The position numbers and the translations under genes are program-made. Below, in pieces: positions 1-5,993 of a DNA stretch of 51,686 nucleotides. The stretch comes from JAYEJB01 sp034716415 (GTDB taxonomy: Bacteria > Patescibacteriota > Patescibacteriia > SG8-24), in contig JAYEJB010000005.1 in assembly GCA_034716415.1 (NCBI GenBank), positions 1-51,686 on the forward strand, given 5' to 3'. The first letter of the stretch is position 1. Every line of letters begins with the position of its first letter. The notes below the pieces were generated by a model. The model was given only the letters and a program-made list of their open reading frames with translations, searched no databases and had not been told where the DNA came from.

Positions 1-780
1 CTGCCATGCCCGATAGACCCGCCTGGTATAATCGCGATTCCAGCCGCCACGATACAGACTGACAGCGGTCAGCCAGGCGTTACGGTCCGTCATCTTGCGC
101 TTCAGCGCTTCATCATAGTCAATCCGGATATGACGGGCAGAGGTCGCTACGGCATCGTCCGGATCATGAGGGTCGTAGACGTCGTCGCCATCGTAGTCGA
201 CGACATGGTCACCCCAAACACCTTTCGCGGGTGACCAACGCTTGGCAAGATGCTGCATCCGCCCCAGGGCGATGGCCCGCGAACCGTAAACCTTGTACGG
301 ATTGCAGATTCTACGCTTGCCGCGCTTCTGCTGACAGATCCTTACGAGCGCACGCCAGTTTGCCATGCATTTCCGCTTGCCGTAGTGGCGCACGCACCGG
401 CTTCCGTACTTACGCTGTCTGCTGGCCGGCACCCAGCTGCCCTTGCGTGTCCAACGGGATGTGAGCCGTCCTGTTTCCGCTGTCCAAAGTCCGACCAGCA
501 GACCGGACGGAACCTGAAAATCGTCGCCTGCGGACATGTAGATGTCACGATCGTCGTCGGAAATCTTCATCCGTTTCTGCGATGGCAGACGACTCCACTC
601 CCGGACACCTTTGAACTTGATGTTCCTCGGCACCGACCTGTCGTCAGTGCCGACTTTCTTGTGCCAGCCTCTGACGGTCAAGAACGCCGCGTTCGGATCA
701 GGGGTGCTCGACTGCTCCGCAGATACTGACACCGCGATAAACGATAGTACAACCAAGACTGCTGTGACGATGTGTCTCAA
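1..780 (-). CDS. MltB-like lytic transglycosylase, C-terminus off the window
   Basis: Read on the minus strand from a TTG start at 780, with a GGAG ribosome site about six bases upstream. The frame stays open to the window edge (260 codons seen). The first ~21 residues form a signal peptide ending near VSAEQ, so the protein is exported. Around residue 90 is VPSGLLVGLWTAETG, which resembles the catalytic-Glu segment of SLT/MltB transglycosylases. Later come an ALGRMQ motif and an Asp-rich DYDGDDVYDPHDPDDAVATSA stretch, split here as DYDGDDVYDP then HDPDDAVATSA, matching the DGDGxxDPxxPxDAI motif of MltB-type enzymes. The inferred role is cleavage of peptidoglycan glycan strands. The Lys/Arg/Cys-rich insertion before ALGRMQ is unusual. 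It lies downstream of tsaE behind a terminator. The fold assignment is fairly sure, the exact subfamily is not. Confidence 0.7.
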   Translation of the reverse strand, partial: MRHIVTAVLVVLSFIAVSVSAEQSSTPDPNAAFLTVRGWHKKVGTDDRSVPRNIKFKGVREWSRLPSQKRMKISDDDRDIYMSAGDDFQVPSGLLVGLWTAETGRLTSRWTRKGSWVPASRQRKYGSRCVRHYGKRKCMANWRALVRICQQKRGKRRICNPYKVYGSRAIALGRMQHLAKRWSPAKGVWGDHVVDYDGDDVYDPHDPDDAVATSARHIRIDYDEALKRKMTDRNAWLTAVSLYRGGWNRDYTRRVYRAWQ

Positions 781-804
781 TGGTCACTCCGTTTCTGTAT
801 CAAA

Positions 805-828
805 GAACCACGGGCTTATCCGTAGTTC
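805..828 (-). terminator. Terminator after tsaE
   Basis: An inverted repeat GAACTACGG/CCCGTGGTTC (minus-strand reading) lies between the tsaE stop and the transglycosylase start. The T-tract after it is weak, so termination may be partial. Confidence 0.45.
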
Positions 829-849
829 ATATCTTTACATGATGGGACT

Positions 850-1287
850 CTAGCCGCAACTGATGACCCGCTCTTCCCCTTCTCCGAATCCGAACTTGAA
901 TTCCCGATAGGTGGAATAGTCGCGCATCGACGGCAATTTGTCGGCCCACTCGATGACCGTGACCGTATCCGGTTCGGTGATAATGTCGTCGAAACCGATC
1001 GACCAGAGCTCATCTTCGTCCTCGATGCGATAGGCGTCAGCGTGGACCAGTTTAAGGATTCCGCGAACACGCAAATCCGGCCCGGCCGCGTACTCACGAA
1101 ACAGGATGAACGTTGGACTCTTGATGTCTTTAGTGACACCGAGAGCTTCAGCCAGGAACTGCGTGAACGTCGTCTTGCCGGCACCGAGCTCCCCGACGAG
1201 TCCGATGATGTCACCACCGTGAAGATCGACCGCGATCTTCCGGGCGTACTCCTTCATATCGTCGATTGTCTTGATGGTGATAGGCAT
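850..1287 (-). CDS. tsaE: tRNA threonylcarbamoyladenosine biosynthesis ATPase TsaE
   Basis: A 145-residue P-loop protein of the usual TsaE length. The Walker A motif GELGAGKTT is at residues 32-40. It is followed by the family-specific SPTF motif (IKSPTFILF) and by the HADAYR and E-D-E-L-W segments. TsaE is the ATPase of the bacterial TsaB-TsaD-TsaE complex, which attaches threonylcarbamoyl to A37 of ANN-decoding tRNAs. The gene follows tsaD by 45 bases on the same strand, consistent with co-transcription. tsaB and tsaC are not in this window. Confidence 0.93.
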   Translation of the reverse strand: MPITIKTIDDMKEYARKIAVDLHGGDIIGLVGELGAGKTTFTQFLAEALGVTKDIKSPTFILFREYAAGPDLRVRGILKLVHADAYRIEDEDELWSIGFDDIITEPDTVTVIEWADKLPSMRDYSTYREFKFGFGEGEERVISCG

Positions 1288-1332
1288 ACATTGAGGGGCA
1301 GAGAGGGCAAAAGAAATCGAATTCTTCTCCCG

Positions 1333-2403
1333 CTATCTTCCCAACTCCCAAAGCGGGTCGGCTTCGATCTTCCGCCAGTCGTCTGGCTTCCGAAGTTGTG
1401 ATTGATGGTACGCGGCCATCGCTATCATCCCCGCGTTGTCGGTGCAGTGGACAAGCTCCGGCTCTACGAATCTGACCTTAGGCACATGTTTCTTGAGTTC
1501 AGCGGCGAGGGTGGCGCGAAGTTTCGGATTGGCGGCGACTCCACCCGCGAGGAGAACGGTGCGCACGCCGTTCTTTTTCGCCGCGCTGACTGCCTTCGCG
1601 ACGAGTACATCGACGATAGCCTGTTCTGTTGACGCGGCCACGTCGGGCAGGAACTTCTTCTCGTCGAATCGATCCTCGTTGTCACGAAGGAAATATCTGA
1701 CGGCGGTCTTCAATCCGGAAAACGAGAATCGCAGATCATCTGAATTCAGCAAAGGCCGCGGAAAATCATACGCGCTCGGATCACCACCCTTGGCGAGATT
1801 CGATATCGCCGGTCCACCGGGATAACCGAGCCCCATCAGCTTAGCGCTCTTATCGAACGCTTCACCGGCCGCGTCATCCGCGGTCGCACCCAATAACTTA
1901 TACTGACCATGACCTTTCATCAGGAGCAGCTCCGTGTGTCCGCCCGACACCACTAATGCGATCGCCGGGAAGATATCTGACGACTCGTCCAGTTTCGCCT
2001 TGCCCTTCTCGCCCGGCAACCAGTTCGAATAGATATGACCTTCGATATGATTGATGGCGTAGAAATCCTTGTCCCAAGCCGCGGCGAGCGCCCGACCGGT
2101 ATCGAGTCCGACACGGAGCGAGGTCACGAGACCTGGTCCGGCGGTCGCGGCTACCGCATCGACGATCTCACCGAACGCCCGACCGTCAGGCTTGCCGATG
2201 ACCTTCTCCGCCAGCGCATCCAGAATCGGCGGAATCTTAGCCGAATGCTCACGCGCCGCGACTTCCGGCACGACGCCGCCGTACTTCTCGTGGATCACCT
2301 GCGAAGCCACGACATATTCAAGACGCGCGACCTTGCCGCGCTTGACCTCCAGATATGCGACCGCCGAGTCGTCGCAGGATGATTCGATGCCTAAAATCCG
2401 CAT
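1333..2403 (-). CDS. tsaD: tRNA N6-adenosine threonylcarbamoyltransferase TsaD
   Basis: The catalytic subunit of t6A synthesis. The start is placed at the ATG giving MRILGIESS, the universal N-terminus of the family; another ATG two codons upstream (2409) is possible. Visible hallmarks are the metal-binding pair in INHIEGH (His119 and His123), VVSGGHTELL, the GGPAI/FSFSGLKTA segment, LLAGGVAANPKLR and the C-terminal HCTDNAGMIA. About 356 residues, normal for the ASKHA-fold family. A TATATT -10-like element ends only five bases before the upstream ATG, so the message may have almost no leader. It heads the tsaD-tsaE transcript. Confidence 0.95.
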   Translation of the reverse strand: MRILGIESSCDDSAVAYLEVKRGKVARLEYVVASQVIHEKYGGVVPEVAAREHSAKIPPILDALAEKVIGKPDGRAFGEIVDAVAATAGPGLVTSLRVGLDTGRALAAAWDKDFYAINHIEGHIYSNWLPGEKGKAKLDESSDIFPAIALVVSGGHTELLLMKGHGQYKLLGATADDAAGEAFDKSAKLMGLGYPGGPAISNLAKGGDPSAYDFPRPLLNSDDLRFSFSGLKTAVRYFLRDNEDRFDEKKFLPDVAASTEQAIVDVLVAKAVSAAKKNGVRTVLLAGGVAANPKLRATLAAELKKHVPKVRFVEPELVHCTDNAGMIAMAAYHQSQLRKPDDWRKIEADPLWELGR

Positions 2404-2449
2404 AGTCATCAACAATATACCATGCTACCCGCCTTGTCCACCCATAACC

Positions 2450-2474
2450 GAAAACACGGCCTGAGCCGTGTCTT
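2450..2474 (-). terminator. Terminator of the SemiSWEET gene
   Basis: A perfect 7-bp stem ACACGGC/GCCGTGT with loop TCAG, followed on the minus strand by TTTTC. It starts at the stop codon of the upstream minus-strand gene. Confidence 0.6.
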
Positions 2475-2778
2475 ATTTCCAAAATCTCCCTACTATACGT
2501 TTTCGCTCGCCCCATCGCAGCCTGATGTTACCCCGATAGAGACAGATCAGTCCCAACGTTATGGTCACGAACGTGAAGTTCGACGCTGACAGCACCTTGA
2601 ACATCGGGTCGTTTCCGGCCATCGCGCACGCCAGAATACAGCTGGTAGCCATGAACCAGATGACCCATGAGCGCAAGTCGAGGTCTGCCGAGCGGCGCGA
2701 CCGGACGAGCGATATGATTTGGGGCAGGTACGCTGCCACAGCCAGAACCGTACCGACGATCCCGAGGACTTCCAACAT
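2473..2778 (-). CDS. PQ-loop (SemiSWEET-like) small membrane protein
   Basis: The start is set at the ATG at 2778. Upstream in-frame sequence is polar and lacks family features, and from here the protein begins directly with MLEVLGIVGTVLAVAAYLPQ. The 101-residue product has three predicted membrane helices. The PQ motif sits at the end of the first, with the basic loop SLVRSRRSADLDLRSW after it, typical of SemiSWEET/PQ-loop half-transporters that dimerise to form a pore. Substrate unknown; sugars are transported by characterised SemiSWEETs. A second, divergent PQ-loop gene is at 9505. Confidence 0.75.
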   Translation of the reverse strand: MLEVLGIVGTVLAVAAYLPQIISLVRSRRSADLDLRSWVIWFMATSCILACAMAGNDPMFKVLSASNFTFVTITLGLICLYRGNIRLRWGERKRIVGRFWK

Positions 2779-2954
2779 AGGAGTCGCCCCTGGGGGTCCT
2801 AATGTAATGATAAACCGGTATGCTTGAATTGTGGCATATTCGGACCCAGATTGGGAATAGGTCTGGTAGAATACGACGAGATTAAGGCTAGCTTTTAAGC
2901 GTGGCCATTGACAGAGCGCGCTTTCTGATGTATTCTCGATGAGCAATTGCATGT

Positions 2955-3029
2955 GGCCCCATCGTCTAACGGTTAGGACACCACGCTTTCAATGTGGGAA
3001 CAGGGGTTCGATTCCCCTTGGGGCTACCA
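2955..3029 (+). tRNA. tRNA-Glu (anticodon TTC)
   Basis: A 75-nt cloverleaf. The acceptor GGCCCCA pairs with TGGGGCT (first pair G-U). The anticodon stem CCACG/TGTGG encloses loop CTTTCAA with anticodon TTC. The T-arm is AGGGG-TTCGATT-CCCCT, the discriminator is A, and CCA is encoded. A hairpin terminator follows at once. The last six tRNA bases plus the terminator are repeated at 4155, marking this as the integration site of a small island. Confidence 0.95.
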
Positions 3030-3111
3030 CGTCAAAACAACCGCCGAAAGGCGGTTGTTTTGTGTTTGGAGAATATTAGAAATGCCAACATTCAAGACCT
3101 GACACCTAATC
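3024..3111 (+). repeat. Left 88-nt direct repeat at the tRNA-Glu 3' end (attL-like)
   Basis: Two blocks are shared exactly with 4155-4242: 47 nt from the tRNA 3' end (CTACCA) through the terminator, and 32 nt containing AAATGCCAACATTCAAGACC. They are separated by nine bases that differ between copies. The equal spacing of both blocks supports duplication by integration or recombination at the tRNA. Confidence 0.85.
3034..3063 (+). terminator. Terminator of tRNA-Glu
   Basis: A 12-bp perfect stem AAAACAACCGCC/GGCGGTTGTTTT closed by a GAAA tetraloop, with flanking A and T runs, so it can work in both directions. An identical copy is at 4165. Confidence 0.85.
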
Positions 3112-3118
3112 GATCATT

Positions 3119-3367
3119 CTAAAGATGTTTATCAAACTCTTCCTTTGTGCAAACCCCCGTAGCAGAAATCATTTTCGAGAAATCTTTAATGTAAACCTTG
3201 CTCACTCTATTATTTTTGAATGTAATTGGATACGGACGTTTCCATGTTTCATGTCGGACAATCCACTGATGTTTTCCGCCAGTATCAACATCGAATCCTG
3301 AAAGGGTGTTTAACCACCGCAACAAACCTAATACCTTACCCCTTTTCACATCAGCGTATTCCCCCAT
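3119..3367 (-). CDS. HicA-like toxin (putative mRNA interferase)
   Basis: 82 residues, the usual HicA size. The layout matches the HicA dsRBD-like fold: GF-x-x-x-x-GGKHQW, where the His is the expected catalytic residue, then an ITFKNN strand, then the helix SKMISATGVCTKEEF that resembles the HicA C-terminal LxxILKxxGIxxEEF helix. In the family, HicA cleaves mRNA unless bound by HicB. It starts six bases after the putative hicB stop. It is AT-rich and lies inside a tRNA-Glu island, so it was probably transferred. Divergent, so assigned by pattern rather than close identity. Confidence 0.6.
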   Translation of the reverse strand: MGEYADVKRGKVLGLLRWLNTLSGFDVDTGGKHQWIVRHETWKRPYPITFKNNRVSKVYIKDFSKMISATGVCTKEEFDKHL

Positions 3368-3373
3368 ATTATT

Positions 3374-3769
3374 CTAATGCGCTACGGTCGGTATATTCGC
3401 AAAGGCAATTTCTGATTTTTTAATTGCCTTATCATTCAAAGCTGCAAATTCTTCTTTGGGTGGAATAAGCCTGAAATCCCCACCTAAAGCTTCCGCATAT
3501 TTTAATGGAATCTCGTACGCGACGAAAAGCGCATCGTTGACACATTCAACAAATTCTTTCGCAGTTCGCCCCTGTGCAACAAAATCATTATTATCCTCTG
3601 TGTGAATTTTACCTACAATAAAATTTTTATCACGTTCCCAGGCAACACTAATAGCATTAGGCAAATTAGCCTCATGAAGTATTAAAACCTCATAGACAAT
3701 TTCTGAATCACCAAAGATTGCTTCCCGAATTCTATGTAAGCGGTATTGAAATGGAGACATTAGTGCCAT
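3374..3769 (-). CDS. HicB-like antitoxin
   Basis: 131 residues. The central part DFVAQGRTAKEFVECVNDAL resembles the HicB signature (G-x-T-xx-E-A-xx-N-xx-E-A-L), a partial RNase H-like fold. No clear C-terminal DNA-binding helix-turn-helix is visible. The order antitoxin first, toxin second, six bases apart, supports a HicBA pair. The Met at residue 4 is an alternative start. AT-rich relative to neighbours. Confidence 0.55.
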   Translation of the reverse strand: MALMSPFQYRLHRIREAIFGDSEIVYEVLILHEANLPNAISVAWERDKNFIVGKIHTEDNNDFVAQGRTAKEFVECVNDALFVAYEIPLKYAEALGGDFRLIPPKEEFAALNDKAIKKSEIAFANIPTVAH

Positions 3770-4154
3770 AGAGTCATTTATATTGAAGTCCTGACAAAAT
3801 AACTTTTTAGCGACCTCTTGTCAAGGAGTGCGCGGCCCAAAATATTAGGCTTAAATATGGCTAAAGGATATAAGAGAAAATCAAGTTTTAAATAACCCCC
3901 TCCGTAAGCTCACTGTACCATGACAGCGAACGGAATGCTAAAACAAATCATGTCGCCACGCTGGTTGAGCTGTCTGGGATTAGACATGAAGTCATACTAG
4001 AATTAGAGTATTTGTTACTCCTTTGGGGGGGATATATAAATAATTAACGCTTCGCGAATTATTTAAAGAAATTCTCAATATCAATTATCTTTACCTAATA
4101 ACGCCAATTCTTTAATATCTTCCTCAATTTGTTTGAAATTCTCAGGTGTTAGGT
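3770..4154. other. AT-rich non-coding DNA of the tRNA-Glu island
   Basis: No convincing gene on either strand. The stretch is AT-rich, with several short runs of A and a G8 run near 4025-4032. It ends with CAGGTGTTAGGTCTACC, an inverted echo of the AGACCTGACACCTAAT block in the flanking repeat. It probably contains the promoter of the hicB-like gene near 3780-3830, but I cannot point to one convincingly. Confidence 0.5.
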
Positions 4155-4242
4155 CTACCACGTCAAAACAACCGCCGAAAGGCGGTTGTTTTGTGTTTGG
4201 ACGTTTTGAAAAATGCCAACATTCAAGACCTGACACCTAATC
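4155..4242 (+). repeat. Right 88-nt direct repeat (attR-like)
   Basis: A copy of 3024-3111, including the tRNA CTACCA end and the complete terminator hairpin (4165-4192). It bounds the hicBA-like island on the right. The original chromosomal continuation probably lies to its right, next to the DUF4956 gene. Confidence 0.85.
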
Positions 4243-4322
4243 TACTGGACACTCGGGCCGTTTTCACTGATAATTCAGCTGTAAAAGGCGGTATATTTGC
4301 CGACCGGATAAACCCTATATAT

Positions 4323-4991
4323 ATGGAAGAGCTCTTACTGAACTTCGCCCAAGAATCACTGTCGATCAAGACTATCCTCTTCAACCTGTTGGTAGGCGGG
4401 GTGCTGGGTGTCGTCCTGCACTATCACTTCAAGAGATTCAGCCTGGCTTTCACCGCCAAGAAGGAACTGGGACGAATACTGCCGTTCCTGGTACTGATCG
4501 TCTGTCTGATCATATCCATCGTGAAATCCTCGCTCGCCCTGTCGCTGGGTCTCGTCGGTGCGCTCTCCATCGTCCGTTTCCGCACCGCCATCAAGGAGCC
4601 GGAGGAACTGGTCTATCTGTTCATGGCGATCGCGGTCGGTCTCGGACTGGGCGCGAACCAGACCGCGCTCACCGTGGTCGCGACACTGTTCATCCTGGTC
4701 TTCATGACACTGCTGCGCTTCAAGCACATCCGCGATAAGAGTAAGACCCTGTTTCTGACAGTCTCGTCGCCGAACGCGCTCGACAAGCAGGCGATTTCCG
4801 GCGCCATAAAGACGCACGGCGCGGCCGCTAACCTGAAAAAGATCGTCCAGGGCGATGACCGGCACTCATTGATATACAACGTCCGGCTTACCAACGAGTC
4901 CGATCTCTACGAACTCATCGACGAAGTCAAACGGATCGCCACCGGCGCGGAAGTGTCGTTCATCGACCAGAGCGACGTGATGAGCGCCTGA
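4323..4991 (+). CDS. DUF4956 family membrane protein
   Basis: The start is the ATG at 4323 (MEELLLNFAQ). An in-frame extension upstream would run into the tRNA repeat and is not family-like. 222 residues: an N-terminal helix (ILFNLLVGGVLGVVL), then three or four further membrane helices, with the conserved cytoplasmic motif SIVRFRTAIKEPEELVYLF typical of DUF4956. A ~75-residue soluble C-terminal domain follows. No enzymatic activity is known for the family. In many bacteria it is a neighbour of VTC-domain and CotH genes, as here. First gene of a compact plus-strand cluster. Confidence 0.85.
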   Translation: MEELLLNFAQESLSIKTILFNLLVGGVLGVVLHYHFKRFSLAFTAKKELGRILPFLVLIVCLIISIVKSSLALSLGLVGALSIVRFRTAIKEPEELVYLFMAIAVGLGLGANQTALTVVATLFILVFMTLLRFKHIRDKSKTLFLTVSSPNALDKQAISGAIKTHGAAANLKKIVQGDDRHSLIYNVRLTNESDLYELIDEVKRIATGAEVSFIDQSDVMSA

Positions 4992-5009
4992 CCATGCGTG
5001 ACCAGGACT

Positions 5010-5993
5010 ATGAGCAACGCAAAGAAAATCACCATCGCGCTGGCGCTCGTGGCCACTATCTCTTATTCGTTCGTCATCTTCAGCGGGGATTCCGCGCAGC
5101 CGAACGATGAAGGCTGTCGAATCATCGCGCTGGGGCATCTCTATTCCCTGCAACCCTACCCCGAACTTCAGGAGCTACTGGTCGAACACCTCAACTCCAC
5201 TCATCCCGATGCATCGGCCATCGTCTCGTTAGGCGACAACACCGTTCAGGGGACATCCGAGGAATGGCAGAGCTTCTTCGAGAAGTATGAAGGCTTCGAC
5301 GCGCCACTCTATTTTGCTCCGGGTAATCACGATCTGCGCACCCCAGCCGCATACGACAATTACATGGAGCAGGTCGGTTACACCTCAAAGAAAGTCAGTA
5401 TTAACAACTGCAACCTGATCCTCACGAACACCGTCAGCCCGCACGAGCTGGATTTCAATGACGTCGAGATGGTGAAGGGCGGCGGATTGGATGACGCGAG
5501 TATCGCGCTGCTCGAGGGGCTCGATTCCACACGTACCGACGAGGCGGACCTGCTTCTCATGCACCACTCCCTGTTTTCGATCGGCCTCATACACCACGAC
5601 AATGAGTGGGATACGGAACTGAACCGCATCTACGAAAATGAAAAAGTCTGGCGCGAAGAGATCCAGCCGCTCATCAAGGACAGGGTCGACGCGGTCTTCG
5701 CGGGTGACATGGCGAACAGCGCTGTCTCCCACCAGGAGATCGACGGCATCCCTTACGTCGGTAACTCCTTCGGTAGCGCGTTCGACCCGGATCCACGATC
5801 GGACCGACGCCCATTGAGCTACACTGTCGTGAACGTAGACGGCGAAGGTAATATCGAGACGAGCATCGAATACCTGCCGATTCCGGTCACCAGCGACTGG
5901 TTCGCCTTTGACCGAGACCGACGCTTCGAGGGATTCGCCGACCAGTACGACGACGGCTACGATCGCAAAGAATACAGATACCCGAACCGATGA
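5010..5993 (+). CDS. Exported divergent metallophosphoesterase
   Basis: The ATG at 5010 is preferred, with a GTG at 4998 possible. One N-terminal hydrophobic helix (ITIALALVATISYSFVIF) anchors or exports the protein. Calcineurin-type motifs are present in order: SLGDNT (GDxx), PGNHD (GNHD), MHHS and FAGDMANSA, the last at the position of the usual GHxH. The first family motif, D-x-H, is replaced by GHLY, so metal binding must differ or be reduced. It lies between the DUF4956 and CotH genes and overlaps the latter by ATGA, so it is probably co-translated and works in the same surface or polyphosphate-linked process. Substrate unknown. Confidence 0.75.
   Translation: MSNAKKITIALALVATISYSFVIFSGDSAQPNDEGCRIIALGHLYSLQPYPELQELLVEHLNSTHPDASAIVSLGDNTVQGTSEEWQSFFEKYEGFDAPLYFAPGNHDLRTPAAYDNYMEQVGYTSKKVSINNCNLILTNTVSPHELDFNDVEMVKGGGLDDASIALLEGLDSTRTDEADLLLMHHSLFSIGLIHHDNEWDTELNRIYENEKVWREEIQPLIKDRVDAVFAGDMANSAVSHQEIDGIPYVGNSFGSAFDPDPRSDRRPLSYTVVNVDGEGNIETSIEYLPIPVTSDWFAFDRDRRFEGFADQYDDGYDRKEYRYPNR

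Noticed and set aside
250..729. 159-codon plus-strand frame at the left edge
   Set aside because: The minus strand carries a TTG-started transglycosylase with signal peptide and family motifs; the plus frame has none.
4146..4322. Upstream in-frame extension of the DUF4956 gene
   Set aside because: It runs through the tRNA terminator repeat and encodes no conserved residues; the ATG at 4323 begins the family-like sequence.
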